A stretch of DNA of 64,000 nucleotides, taken from contig JACAER010000043.1 of NCBI GenBank assembly GCA_013388745.1, forward strand, positions 70,165-134,164. The letters are read 5' to 3'. Position numbers and translations under genes: made by a program. The notes under the pieces are model-generated. The model had not been told where the DNA came from, did no database searches, and worked only from the letters and a program-made list of their open reading frames with translations. Positions 51,644-60,750 of this stretch are shown one piece after another. Position 1 is the stretch's first letter, and the number at the start of each line of letters is the position of its first letter. This DNA is from Chloroflexota bacterium (GTDB lineage: Bacteria; Chloroflexota; Anaerolineae; Aggregatilineales; Phototrophicaceae).

Positions 51644-52852
51644 ATGGTAGAAACGCTGGAACGGGTGATCGGCGATTTGCAGCAGCTTGTCGCGCAGCTT
51701 AAAGTAGGCGATCACACACTGCAAAAAGTGGCCGAACTGCAAGCCATGCTCGAAGCGCAGCGCCAGCAGATCGGCGCGTATGAACAGCGCATCATGGACT
51801 TAGAGCAGCAGCAGAGCGAATGGGCCTATAAGCTGGCGCTGGCGCTGACGCTGGCAAACGCTGCTTACGATGCACTGCTGGTCATCAATGAGCAGCGCCA
51901 GATTATCGCCATCAATGATCGCGCCGAAGCCCTGTTTGGCCGCCAGCGCCCGATTGGCGAAAGCCTGATCGGCGTGACCGGCGCGCCTGAACTCGATATG
52001 CTGGTTAGCGACGCGCTCAACAATCAGGAAGCCACCTACGAAGATCAACTGACGATCCGTGACCGCACCTACCGTGTCAATGTGCGCGTCATCCGTCGCG
52101 ATGGACACTTTTTCATCGGGCTGGCGCTGCAAGACATCAGCGAACTGGTGCGCCTCAACCGCGCCCGCCGCGATATGGTGGCCAACATCTCGCACGAACT
52201 GCGCACGCCGATCGCCAACATCCGCCTCATTATCGACGGACTGTTCCACGAACAGGAAAAGCCCAAACGCAAACAAAGCATTTCCTCGATCCGCGCTATC
52301 GCCCGTGAAACCGATTCTCTGTTGTGGCTGGTGCAGGAATTGTATGATTTGTCGATGATCGAAACCGGCCAGGCCATCATGCGTATGATTCCCTGCATCC
52401 TGCGCGAACTGGTGGACGAAGCCGCAGAACGTTTGATTGATCAGAGTGCGACCAAAGACATCAAAATTGCCAACGAGGTGGACGAGCGCATCGCCGTGCT
52501 TTGTGATCGTGATCAAATTCGCCGCGTGCTGATTAACCTGATGCACAATGCCATCAAGTGGTCACCGCACGCGGGCGTTGTTACAGTGCGGGCTGACAAC
52601 GGTGATGAAGATATTAAGACAGTGATACAGGATGAAGGCCCCGGTGTGCCCGACGATCAGGTACAGCGCATTTTTGAGCGCTTTTACCAGGTCGATGCCT
52701 CACGTTCCGGCGGGGGGACCGGGTTGGGACTGGCGATCTGCAAGCATATTGTGGAGGCGCACGGCGGACACATCTGGGCGGAGGGCAACAGCATCGCCAA
52801 GGGCGGGCGTTTCGCCTTCACGCTCTTAAGTACAGCAGAATCCCCCGCCTGA
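51644..52852 (+). CDS. PAS-domain sensor histidine kinase, partner of the adjacent regulator
   Basis: 402 residues. N-terminal coiled coil (about 5-60; LERVIGDLQQLVAQLKVGD, AMLEAQRQQIGAYEQRIMDL), PAS domain (about 70-175; LVINEQRQIIAINDRAEALF), HisKA (MVANISHELRTPIANIRLI, phospho-accepting His) and HATPase_c (NLMHNAIKWSPHAGVV, DEGPGVPDD, GTGLGLAICKH). No membrane helix, so it senses something in the cytoplasm. It sits 45 bases after the OmpR-type regulator, a normal two-component pair. Confidence 0.94.
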   Translation: MVETLERVIGDLQQLVAQLKVGDHTLQKVAELQAMLEAQRQQIGAYEQRIMDLEQQQSEWAYKLALALTLANAAYDALLVINEQRQIIAINDRAEALFGRQRPIGESLIGVTGAPELDMLVSDALNNQEATYEDQLTIRDRTYRVNVRVIRRDGHFFIGLALQDISELVRLNRARRDMVANISHELRTPIANIRLIIDGLFHEQEKPKRKQSISSIRAIARETDSLLWLVQELYDLSMIETGQAIMRMIPCILRELVDEAAERLIDQSATKDIKIANEVDERIAVLCDRDQIRRVLINLMHNAIKWSPHAGVVTVRADNGDEDIKTVIQDEGPGVPDDQVQRIFERFYQVDASRSGGGTGLGLAICKHIVEAHGGHIWAEGNSIAKGGRFAFTLLSTAESPA

Positions 52853-52877
52853 TGCAGCAGGATAGGCTGTCGCTGGT

Positions 52878-54632
52878 TTAGGGATGCGCGTAGGCGTCTT
52901 CGGGCGTGAGCGCTTCCCCGCCCGCGAAAACATCCAGCAGCCCATTGGCGATCACAAATAAGCCGCTGCTGCCCAAAGCGCGCCGCGACTGCCGCAGATC
53001 GAGCACAAAGACGGCGTTTTCGCCCAGCGCGCGCGCCCCCTGCTGGTCAATAATCACGGCAGTGTTGTCCGCTAACCCTAAGGCCAGCGTATCAGGATGA
53101 TTATAGGCCAGCGAAAACAGGCGTCCCCAGCGGTTATTGCCCATAACGCGCGGCTCGATCAACAGCGGCAGCAAGCCCAGTCCGGGCTTAATGCTGGTCG
53201 CTCCCTGCTTAAATGACCCCTGCACATCGTTTTCGGCGGCGTGTTCGTCGTCGGGCGTCGGGCCGTGCGCCGCATAGTAGCTGCCCAGAAGGGCGGCGGC
53301 AGCGTTATCGGCCAGCAGCGGCATCCCGCGCTGCCATTTTTGTTTGATCGTGGCGAACACTTCCGGGTGCAGCAGCGCTTGATTGGCGCCAATAAAAATG
53401 ATACTGTCGTAATCGGTTTCGGGAAGCTGCGTTTCATCGCCGAAGACGCGCACCGTGAGTTTCTGGCTGTTGAAAAAATCGACGAATGGATCGACCGGCA
53501 GGCGCGCGGCTTCTTCGGATTCGAAACCTGCGGCGACGATCAGGACATGCTGGCCGGCTTCGCGCAGGAAACGCCGCAGAATAGCATAGGTGTGCGGGCT
53601 GTGGGGATCACGCAGGTTGCCGCCAAGAATCAGGATGCCCGCCTCTCTGGGCAACGTGAGCGCCGGAAAAGCGCGCTTGAGGCGGCGCGGCGCGGCGGCC
53701 AGCGAGTGCCGGCGCTGGCGCAGGTCGTAAGAGAACTTGCCCGGCGCAAGCAAATGTACCAGCACGTTGCGCACGCTGAGCGTGCCGCCTGTGCCGCGAA
53801 AACCCGCGCTGTGCATGGAATTGAAGGTTTCACCATCCAGCACAGTCACCGTGTACAGTCCAAAAACGTTATCGAGCAGCGCGCCATCACGCACGAACAA
53901 ACCGGTATAGGCGTCGAGACCAATGCCGACATGCGGCACATCAGGGCGGATAATGGCGTTGAGCAGCCGCGCCATGCGCGAACGCTGGAAAAAATGCTGG
54001 TCGAGGATGGCGTTGGGAATTCCGAAATCGAGTCCGCGCTGCTCGGCAGTATTCCAGACCGAGACAGCCTGCGGCACAAGAGCGCTGTCACGATTATAGG
54101 GATCGTTGTAACCACCCATCATGACCCGGCACAAAAGACTGGAACCGGCACTGGTGCCGCAGATCGGCACACCGCGCGCATAAGCATCGGCCAGCGCGCG
54201 TTCAATCGGGGTATTGGCGATGACCTGCATAGCGACGGTTTGGTCGCCGCCCAAAAAGAAGATGGCGGAAAGATCGGCTGTGAAGTAATGCAGGTGATCG
54301 GGGTCGAGGGCATCGGCGCGCGTGAAGATGGGCGCGACAGTCACTTCATAGTAGTTGCCGGGCACGATGGCGGCGCATTCCTCTTCGACCTTTTGACGGC
54401 GTTTTTCGGCGTCGAGCAGATTTTGCGCGCGTTCTTCGGCGCTGATGCTGTCGGCGTTGGTGGAATAGGTCATCGCCAGCAGCAGAATTTTGATATGGCG
54501 GTCGCGGTCTTTTTGTAAAACACCCTGCAAAAAACCGTGAATAGTATCGCGATAGCCCGCTCCCATCGGGATAAACAAGGGACGGCGGGGCAAATACTTA
54601 GGACGTGGGCTGCGCATGGGCGTCAGGTGCAT
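52878..54632 (-). CDS. Cyanophycinase-like S51 protein with degenerate second copy
   Basis: 584 residues. The N-terminal half (1-310) is a peptidase S51/cyanophycinase domain: FIPMGAGYRDTIHG, FFLGGDQT, nucleophile Ser161 in CGTSAGSSLL, and DQHFFQRSR. Cyanophycinases hydrolyse the storage polymer of Asp and Arg to dipeptides. The C-terminal half (about 330-584) repeats the fold (ILILGGNLRDPHSPHTY, IIFIGANQALL, LLADNAAAALLGSYY) but the Ser motif has become DNAAAALLG, so it cannot use Ser. The duplication is clear from the strand order. No cyanophycin synthetase is in the window. The STAS-like gene precedes it by 15 bases. Confidence 0.82.
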   Translation of the reverse strand: MHLTPMRSPRPKYLPRRPLFIPMGAGYRDTIHGFLQGVLQKDRDRHIKILLLAMTYSTNADSISAEERAQNLLDAEKRRQKVEEECAAIVPGNYYEVTVAPIFTRADALDPDHLHYFTADLSAIFFLGGDQTVAMQVIANTPIERALADAYARGVPICGTSAGSSLLCRVMMGGYNDPYNRDSALVPQAVSVWNTAEQRGLDFGIPNAILDQHFFQRSRMARLLNAIIRPDVPHVGIGLDAYTGLFVRDGALLDNVFGLYTVTVLDGETFNSMHSAGFRGTGGTLSVRNVLVHLLAPGKFSYDLRQRRHSLAAAPRRLKRAFPALTLPREAGILILGGNLRDPHSPHTYAILRRFLREAGQHVLIVAAGFESEEAARLPVDPFVDFFNSQKLTVRVFGDETQLPETDYDSIIFIGANQALLHPEVFATIKQKWQRGMPLLADNAAAALLGSYYAAHGPTPDDEHAAENDVQGSFKQGATSIKPGLGLLPLLIEPRVMGNNRWGRLFSLAYNHPDTLALGLADNTAVIIDQQGARALGENAVFVLDLRQSRRALGSSGLFVIANGLLDVFAGGEALTPEDAYAHP

Positions 54633-54647
54633 AGTGTGGCTCGGCTG

Positions 54648-55022
54648 TCAGCGACGGGCGTAAATCAGGTCGTGCGCTTGTTCCAGCGTCTCTACCATCG
54701 TGAATTTTTTGGCGGACTCGCGATACAAGCTGGCGAACAAGGCCAGCGCCGCTTTGACAAAGATATTCGGCCCCACCAGCACCAGCATCCCGACATTATC
54801 GGGCATGGCTGAAAGTGCTTGACGCACATTGGTAACAGCAGCGGGCGGCAGATAATCGGTCTGGCGCATGTCGAGAATGACATCTACGCGATGCCGGGCG
54901 CTGCGCTGGGCTTCGCTGGCGGCAGGCAAATAGGTGTGAAATTCTTCCCACGTCCACAGACCCTCAAAATGCCAGTAAAAAATAGTCTGGTTCTCATCTT
55001 CCCACCACAATTTAATCGGCAT
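54648..55022 (-). CDS. STAS/SpoIIAA-like protein
   Basis: 124 residues, no signal peptide or membrane helix. The pattern resembles SpoIIAA-like STAS domains: a first strand with aromatic residues (QTIFYWHFEGLWTWEEFHTY), a central VDVILDMRQTDYLPP, then ALSAMPDNVGMLVLVGPNIF and a final helix. STAS domains bind partner proteins or nucleotides. The gene lies just upstream of the cyanophycinase-like gene on the same strand; the link is unknown. The 213 bases to the gatA gene hold no further gene; a TGT-TATACT extended -10 for gatA lies at 55193-55201. Confidence 0.65.
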   Translation of the reverse strand: MPIKLWWEDENQTIFYWHFEGLWTWEEFHTYLPAASEAQRSARHRVDVILDMRQTDYLPPAAVTNVRQALSAMPDNVGMLVLVGPNIFVKAALALFASLYRESAKKFTMVETLEQAHDLIYARR

Positions 55023-55235
55023 GAGCGTATCCCCCTTGTGTGGTCGGTTTTCCTCATTGTACCGCCGAAACGTGCGCTGTCATCCCCCGATATGCGCGGT
55101 AGGGCATGAAATTTGCGCGAAAAATAGTTGCGGCTCGTTCCACGAACGGAATAAGCAGGGGGCGATTCTGTATGTTTTTCGTGGGTCTCCATTGTTATAC
55201 TTAGCGCGTTTTGCGCCTGCCGCACTGGAGTGGCT

Positions 55236-56711
55236 ATGACGAGTTTGACTGATCTGACCTTGAGCGAAGCGCTGGCGCAGTTACGCGCGCGCCAGATTTC
55301 TTCGGTAGAGTTAACGCGCGCTTATTTGGCGCGTATCGAGCAAACCGACCGCACGCTGGGCGCTTTTTTGAGCGTAACGGCGGAACGCGCGCTGGCCGAT
55401 GCCGCCGCCGCCGATGCCGCGCGCGCCACAGGCGGCGACAATCTGGAACGCGAACGCCCGCTGCTGGGCGTGCCGCTGGCGCTGAAAGATGTGCTTTCGA
55501 CCAAAGGTATTGAGACGACGTGCGGTTCAAAAATTCTGAAGGGCTATCAGCCCGTCTTTAATGCGACGGTGGTACAGCGCCTCGAAGCGGCGGGGATGGT
55601 GCTGCTCGGCAAAACCAACATGGACGAATTCGCGATGGGATCGTCCACCGAAAATTCGGCTTACAGCTTGGCGCGCAATCCCTGGGATGTGACGCGCGTG
55701 CCCGGCGGCAGCAGCGGCGGCAGCGCGGCGGCGGTGGCAGCGGGGATGTGCGCGGGGGCGTTGGGTAGCGATACGGGCGGCAGCGTGCGTTTACCCGCCT
55801 CGTACTGTGGCATCACCGGGCTGAAACCCAGCTATGGCCGTGTTTCGCGCTATGGGCTGATCGCCTTTGGTTCGTCGCTCGATCAGATCGGGCCGATGGC
55901 GCGCACGGTGGAAGATGTCGCGCGGATTTTGAACGTGATCGCCGGGCATGACCCGCTGGACGCGACCAGTATGCCCACACCCGTGCCAGATTATGTGGCC
56001 GGGCTGCAAGGCAACATCCAGGGCATGCGAATCGGCATCCCACGTGAATACTTCGGCGCAGGGTTGCAACCCGAAGTCGAGACCGCTGTGCGCGCCGCGA
56101 TCAGACACCTCGAAGCGTTAGGCGCACAGGTGGTAGAGATCAGCCTGCCACATACAGAGTACGGTCTGCCGGTGTACTACATTATCGCGCCGGCGGAAGC
56201 GAGCGCCAATCTGGCGCGTTTCGACGGTATTCGTTATGGCCCGCGTATCGAAAAAGGCGCGATGTGGCCGACGTACAAAGCCACACGCGGCCTGTTCGGG
56301 CCAGAAGTTAAACGCCGCATCATCATCGGCACGTACACGCTTTCGGCGGGTTACTACGATGCCTATTATGGCAAAGCGCAGGCAGTGCGCACGCTGATTA
56401 AACAGGATTTTGAGAAGGCTTTTGAGCAAGTAGACGTGATCGCGGCGGCAGTAGCGCCGACGACAGCCTTTAAGATCGGCCAGAATGTCAATGACCCGCT
56501 GCAAATGTACCTGAGCGACGTGCTGACGATCTCGCTCAATCTGGCGGGCGTGCCGGGAATCAGCGTGCCCTGCGGCTTCGACAACCATGGGCTGCCTATT
56601 GGCCTGCAATTGATCGGGGCGGCGTTTAAAGAGGATGTGCTGCTGCGGGCGGCACAGGCTTATCAGACGACGACAGAATGGCATCACAAACGGCCAGAGG
56701 TAAAAATCTGA
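55236..56711 (+). CDS. gatA: Aspartyl/glutamyl-tRNA amidotransferase subunit A
   Basis: 491 residues from ATG 55236 (GGAG five bases ahead; GTG 55230 is in frame). Amidase-signature catalytic triad: Lys84 in [11 protein letters not shown], Ser159 in GGSSGGSAA and nucleophile Ser183 in [10 protein letters not shown], each five residues later than in Staphylococcus GatA (79, 154, 178). Together with GatB and GatC it transfers ammonia to Glu-tRNA(Gln) or Asp-tRNA(Asn). gatB and gatC are not in the window. The stop shares one base with the start of the first lipoprotein (TGATG). Confidence 0.95.
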   Translation: MTSLTDLTLSEALAQLRARQISSVELTRAYLARIEQTDRTLGAFLSVTAERALADAAAADAARATGGDNLERERPLLGVPLALKDVLSTKGIETTCGSKILKGYQPVFNATVVQRLEAAGMVLLGKTNMDEFAMGSSTENSAYSLARNPWDVTRVPGGSSGGSAAAVAAGMCAGALGSDTGGSVRLPASYCGITGLKPSYGRVSRYGLIAFGSSLDQIGPMARTVEDVARILNVIAGHDPLDATSMPTPVPDYVAGLQGNIQGMRIGIPREYFGAGLQPEVETAVRAAIRHLEALGAQVVEISLPHTEYGLPVYYIIAPAEASANLARFDGIRYGPRIEKGAMWPTYKATRGLFGPEVKRRIIIGTYTLSAGYYDAYYGKAQAVRTLIKQDFEKAFEQVDVIAAAVAPTTAFKIGQNVNDPLQMYLSDVLTISLNLAGVPGISVPCGFDNHGLPIGLQLIGAAFKEDVLLRAAQAYQTTTEWHHKRPEVKI

Positions 56712-57370
56712 TGCGTGTCTTGAAGTGCTTGAGCATCTTGGGTGTCACTCTGCTGGCGGCCTGCGGTTCGCCAGCACAGTATCCGCCGACGATTGCGCCG
56801 CGCCAGACGACGCCGCAGCCAACGGTAGACACGGCGGCCATCACACCGACAGTGACGGCGGAACAGGCGGGCGCTGTGCTTTCTGGCGGCGGCCGTTTTA
56901 GCAGCAGCGACGGCAGGCTGACGTTTGTTTATCCGCAGGGTTGGTTCGTGCAGGAACAGCCCAACGACCAGTTTATCATCACAAACGATCGCGTGGCGCT
57001 CTCGAACGTGCCGGGGCCCGGCCAATATCAGATCAATCTGGTCGTCTCTCCCATCGGCGAGGTTCCGCTCGGCAGTCAGGACGCGGTGCAGGCGAATTTG
57101 TCGGCGCGCCAGGTGCTGGAACAACTGGTTTCGGGCTACGCGGGGGAAGGCAGCAGCACGACGGCCAGCGCGCCGGCGGAAGAATCGCTGGGTGGCAGAA
57201 CAGCGTACACGTCACGTCTCAGCAACCCGCAGTTCGACGGACTGCTGATGGTCTTCGACGCCGGGAACGGCACGCATATCGCGTTGGCGGCGGTTTCGGC
57301 GCGCGGTGAACTGAATTTGCTCGAACCGGTAGCGCGCGGGGTGGGCGCGTCAGTGCGGTATGCGCCGTAG
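56711..57370 (+). CDS. Lipoprotein, first of three tandem paralogues
   Basis: 219 residues from ATG 56711, overlapping the gatA stop by one base. The lipoprotein signal is CLSILGVTLLAACG (lipobox LAAC). After a linker a domain begins FSSSDGRLTFVYPQGWFVQE, with a pattern reminiscent of PsbP/Mog1-type folds (strand, Tyr-Pro-x-Gly-Trp, strand), and ends GELNLLEPVARGVGASVRYA. The two genes downstream share this plan. Role unknown; coupling to gatA is probably accidental. Confidence 0.75.
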   Translation: MRVLKCLSILGVTLLAACGSPAQYPPTIAPRQTTPQPTVDTAAITPTVTAEQAGAVLSGGGRFSSSDGRLTFVYPQGWFVQEQPNDQFIITNDRVALSNVPGPGQYQINLVVSPIGEVPLGSQDAVQANLSARQVLEQLVSGYAGEGSSTTASAPAEESLGGRTAYTSRLSNPQFDGLLMVFDAGNGTHIALAAVSARGELNLLEPVARGVGASVRYAP

Positions 57371-57460
57371 AGCAAGTTGATCTTTGTCAGTTTTCAGTCG
57401 TTAGTCAGGGTGCGTGATCGGCGTGACTTGACGACATAATGTATGCCAAGGCAGCAAATT

Positions 57461-58057
57461 ATGAACATGCGCCAGTGGACTCTATGGCTTTTGCTGGTTG
57501 TTATGATGAGCGCGGCGGCCTGTGGGCCGGCCCCCGCGCCAACGCCGGACAATGCGCTGCCGCAGACGTTCACCAGCAGCAACGGCACACTCAGCGTGGA
57601 TTATCCCGCAGGCTGGATAGCGGCGGATCGTGCCGGCGGATTTGTCATCGCCAACAGCCAGACCACGCTGGAGAGCATTGGCACTGCTTTTAGCAGCGGA
57701 CAATCTGCCATGGTTGCGCTGCTGCTCACGGCTGATGTCGCAGGCACATTAACTACCGGCGGCGTGCCGTTAGGTGACAATCTGACGCCCGAAAGCGTGC
57801 TGGGGACATTCGCTGAACAATCATCGGCGCAGCTTGGCCTGCAAATGAGCGCGGTAACTACCTTTACGCTGAACGGCAAAGCGGCGGCACGCGCTAATCT
57901 TTCGCTGGAAACGGGCGAGGGACTGTTTGTGACCGTCGCGGTGGAAAACGGGGCTTTTGTGGTGTTTACCATTTCGACGGCAGTGGGCGAACTGGCGCAG
58001 TACGAGCAGACGTTTCTCGACATCGCCGCGACGGTCAGCTATCGTCCGCCGCAGTAA
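57461..58057 (+). CDS. Lipoprotein, second tandem paralogue
   Basis: 198 residues from ATG 57461, nine bases after AAGG; an upstream ATG (57443) is also in frame. Signal NMRQWTLWLLLVVMMSAAACG. The domain begins FTSSNGTLSVDYPAGWIAAD and ends TAVGELAQYEQTFLDIAAT, close to the next gene and less close to the previous one. The 90-base gap upstream includes TCAGTTTTCAG, seen also near 32035, but no clear promoter. Confidence 0.75.
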   Translation: MNMRQWTLWLLLVVMMSAAACGPAPAPTPDNALPQTFTSSNGTLSVDYPAGWIAADRAGGFVIANSQTTLESIGTAFSSGQSAMVALLLTADVAGTLTTGGVPLGDNLTPESVLGTFAEQSSAQLGLQMSAVTTFTLNGKAAARANLSLETGEGLFVTVAVENGAFVVFTISTAVGELAQYEQTFLDIAATVSYRPPQ

Positions 58058-58070
58058 AGGGGCTGTTGCC

Positions 58071-58691
58071 ATGCGCGCTGTGCTGTGGGTTGTAATTGTC
58101 TGTGGGCTGCTGGTGGGCTGCGCTGCTGCGCCTGCCGCTACCCAAACGCCGCCCCCGATCACGCTGCCTTTGGCCTACACTTCGGTCAACGGCGCGCTGA
58201 CGCTGAATTACCCCAACGGCTGGGTGGTGACCGAAAGCGGCGCGCTGATCGGTATCGCCAGCGATGATGCAGCCATGCGCGCTGTGAGTAACGGGCGTCC
58301 GCTGAGCAGTGGGCAGGCCGGGGCGATCATCTCGCCTTTTTCCGCCGCGACGGTGAGCGCAATGGCCGAAGGCAGCGGGCTGGATAACCCCGTGTTGTCC
58401 ACGTTTTTTGGCCTGATTACGCAGAATTTGCCGCCGGAAACCAGCGACATCAGCGAAATCGTGGTTGCGGGCAGGAATATGGCTTATGTCACGCTGCTGC
58501 TGGCGGACGGCGACAGCATCGGAATTATGGTGGACGATAGCGACGGCGATTACATCCTGCTGCAAGGCGCGACGGCAGTCGGCGAACTGACGCAGTATCA
58601 GGAAGTTTTTCTGGAAATCGCGGCGACGCTGCGTTTTAGTCCCTCCGCCGCGCCGCTGGCGCCGGAAACCACGCCAGAGAGCGGGGGATAA
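58071..58691 (+). CDS. Lipoprotein, third tandem paralogue
   Basis: 206 residues from ATG 58071, 13 bases after the second lipoprotein. Signal MRAVLWVVIVCGLLVGCAAA. The domain begins YTSVNGALTLNYPNGWVVTE and ends TAVGELTQYQEVFLEIAATL, nearly the same ending as its neighbour. Duplication of the second and third copies is more recent than that of the first. Confidence 0.75.
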   Translation: MRAVLWVVIVCGLLVGCAAAPAATQTPPPITLPLAYTSVNGALTLNYPNGWVVTESGALIGIASDDAAMRAVSNGRPLSSGQAGAIISPFSAATVSAMAEGSGLDNPVLSTFFGLITQNLPPETSDISEIVVAGRNMAYVTLLLADGDSIGIMVDDSDGDYILLQGATAVGELTQYQEVFLEIAATLRFSPSAAPLAPETTPESGG

Positions 58692-58705
58692 GGGCGGCGT
58701 GTTTG

Positions 58706-58734
58706 GTGACAAGCGCGTGCCGCGTTGTTATCAT
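58706..58734 (+). promoter_or_regulatory. Promoter for the sugar kinase-nitrilase pair
   Basis: GTGACA (58706-58711), 17 bases, TATCAT (58729-58734) preceded by TGT (extended -10). It sits in the 84-base gap before ATG 58776. Confidence 0.5.
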
Positions 58735-58775
58735 CGAGTGACTATCAATAGTCAAAAATATGCATAGAGAAACTT

Positions 58776-59711
58776 ATGAGCATCGTCTGTTTTGGAGAAT
58801 TGTTGATTGATTTTGTAGCGCTGGAGCATGGCGTTACCGTCGGTGAAGCCTCTGGTTTTATCAAAGCGCCGGGCGGCGCGCCCGCCAACGTCGCCGTCGC
58901 TGTTCAGCGTTTGGGGCACCCGGCGGCGTTTATGGGACAGGTCGGGGATGACCCGTTCGGCCATTATCTGGTCGGTGTGCTGGAAAGCAACGGCGTGGAT
59001 GTCAGCGGTATGACGTTTGCGCCTGAAGCGCGCACCGCGCTGGCGTTTGTCTCGCTGCGGCTGGATGGCGAGCGCAGTTTCATGTTCTACCGCCATCCGA
59101 GCGCGGATATGCTGCTGCGCCCGCAAGACCTGAAACTCGACGTAATGGCCGGCAAGCGCATTTTCCATTTTGGCTCGATCAGCATGATCGGCGAACCCAG
59201 CCGCTCAGCGACCTTGAAAGCCGTACAGCACGCTGTCGCGCAGGGGATGTTCGTGTCGTATGATCCTAATCTGCGGTTGGCGCTGTGGCCAGACGCGGAC
59301 GCGGCGCGCGCAGGCATGAAAATTGGGCTGGAATATGCGCGGTTTGTCAAAGTGAGCGAAGAGGAACTGGAATTTCTGACGGGCGGGAATGACGCGGCAG
59401 CATTGTGGTGCGGCGCCATGCAAGTTCTGGTCGTCTCGCGCGGGGCGCAGGGCGCCAGCATTTACACGCGCACAGCGCACTATGATGTGCCGAGCTTTAA
59501 TGTCAGCGCAGTCGATACCACAGGCGCAGGCGATGCCTTCGTAGCGGCGATGCTTGTGGGAATACTTGAAAATGCAGATTACGAGCAGAAGCTGCCAGAG
59601 ATCGCGCGCTTTGCGAACGCGGTGGGCGCGCTGACGACGACACAAAAAGGCGCGATTCCTTCGCTGCCGACACGGGGCGCCGCCGAAGCCTTCATGAAAG
59701 CGATGAGTTAG
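58776..59711 (+). CDS. PfkB-family carbohydrate kinase (fructokinase-like)
   Basis: 311 residues. Ribokinase-fold signatures: GGAPANVAVAVQRLG (33-47), a substrate-side YDPNLRLALW (162-171) as in fructokinases, and the C-terminal PfkB motif DTTGAGDAF (247-255) with base Asp253. It uses ATP to phosphorylate a sugar, probably fructose or a ketose, but 2-keto-3-deoxygluconate is possible. It overlaps no gene and is followed after three bases by the nitrilase, so the two are cotranscribed. Confidence 0.9.
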   Translation: MSIVCFGELLIDFVALEHGVTVGEASGFIKAPGGAPANVAVAVQRLGHPAAFMGQVGDDPFGHYLVGVLESNGVDVSGMTFAPEARTALAFVSLRLDGERSFMFYRHPSADMLLRPQDLKLDVMAGKRIFHFGSISMIGEPSRSATLKAVQHAVAQGMFVSYDPNLRLALWPDADAARAGMKIGLEYARFVKVSEEELEFLTGGNDAAALWCGAMQVLVVSRGAQGASIYTRTAHYDVPSFNVSAVDTTGAGDAFVAAMLVGILENADYEQKLPEIARFANAVGALTTTQKGAIPSLPTRGAAEAFMKAMS

Positions 59712-59714
59712 GCC

Positions 59715-60641
59715 ATGATCTGCGCCGCGGTGATTCAGGATGCGCCGTTGGCCTTTGATCGCGCACGTTCGCTGCAAAAGGCCGCCGATTTGATGGCCGA
59801 TGCAGCGCGGCGCGGCGCCCAGTTGGTCGTCTTCCCGGAGGCTTTTCTCAGCGGGTATCCCAAAGGCGTCGATTTTGGCGCGCGCGTGGGGATGCGTTCG
59901 CCTGAAGGCCGCGAACTGTTCCGGCTGTATTATGAAAGCGCGCTGGAAGTCCCCGGCGCAGAAACACAACGACTGGGCGAATGGGCGCGCGCCAACGGGT
60001 TGTATGTCGTGATCGGCGTGATCGAGCGCGACGGCGGCACGCTGTACTGTACGGCGCTGTTTTTTGCGCCCGATGGCTGTCTGCTGGGCAAGCACCGCAA
60101 GACCATGCCCACAGCGATGGAGCGCTTGATCTGGGGATTCGGCGACGGTTCGACTCTGCCGGTGATCGAGACGGCGTTGGGCAGAGTGGGCGCGGTGATC
60201 TGTTGGGAAAACTATATGCCACTGCTGCGCACCGCCATGTACGCGCAGGGCGTGCAGCTTTACTGTGCGCCGACGGTGGATGACCGCGAAACGTGGCAGC
60301 CGACGATGCGGCATATCGCGCTGGAAGGCCGCTGCTTTGTGCTGGCAAGCTGTCAATATGCGCGGCGGCGCGACTATCCGGCGGATTACGCGCCGGTGCA
60401 GGGCGATCATCCTGATACGGTGCTGATACGCGGCGGCAGCTGCATTATCGGCCCGCTGGGAGAGGTGTTGGCCGGGCCATGTTATGATGAGGCCGCGATT
60501 TTGACGGCGCAGTTGGATTTAGAGGCGATCATGCGCGGGAAATTTGATCTGGATGTCGTCGGACATTACGCGCGCCCCGATATTTTTCAGCTTCATGTCA
60601 ACCGCCAGGCGAAAACACCGGTGCAGTTCCACGATGAGTGA
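59715..60641 (+). CDS. Nitrilase-family carbon-nitrogen hydrolase
   Basis: 308 residues with the Glu-Lys-Cys triad: Glu42 in VFPEAFLSGYPKG, Lys129 in GKHRKTMP and Cys163 in ICWENYMPL. The CWENYMPL form and the RLIWGFGDGS segment are those of true nitrilases (branch 1), which convert nitriles to acids and ammonia, more than of amidases. The substrate cannot be read. Transcribed with the PfkB kinase; the functional link is not obvious. Confidence 0.9.
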   Translation: MICAAVIQDAPLAFDRARSLQKAADLMADAARRGAQLVVFPEAFLSGYPKGVDFGARVGMRSPEGRELFRLYYESALEVPGAETQRLGEWARANGLYVVIGVIERDGGTLYCTALFFAPDGCLLGKHRKTMPTAMERLIWGFGDGSTLPVIETALGRVGAVICWENYMPLLRTAMYAQGVQLYCAPTVDDRETWQPTMRHIALEGRCFVLASCQYARRRDYPADYAPVQGDHPDTVLIRGGSCIIGPLGEVLAGPCYDEAAILTAQLDLEAIMRGKFDLDVVGHYARPDIFQLHVNRQAKTPVQFHDE

Positions 60642-60714
60642 ACCCCAATTTGCCCTCTGATTTTCCAGATCGGCAAAAAGGCGCTGGACACGATTTTGAT
60701 CGTGAAATAGGAGA

Positions 60715-60742
60715 CTTGTTGGAGTCTGCGGACTCCAACAAG
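60715..60742. repeat. Perfect 12-base inverted repeat between convergent genes
   Basis: CTTGTTGGAGTC (60715-60726) and GACTCCAACAAG (60731-60742) are exact reverse complements around TGCG. It sits in the 109-base gap between the nitrilase and the receiver-like gene. Neither side has a T-tract, so it is either an unusual terminator or an interspersed palindromic element. Confidence 0.8.
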
Positions 60743-60750
60743 AGAAAGCC

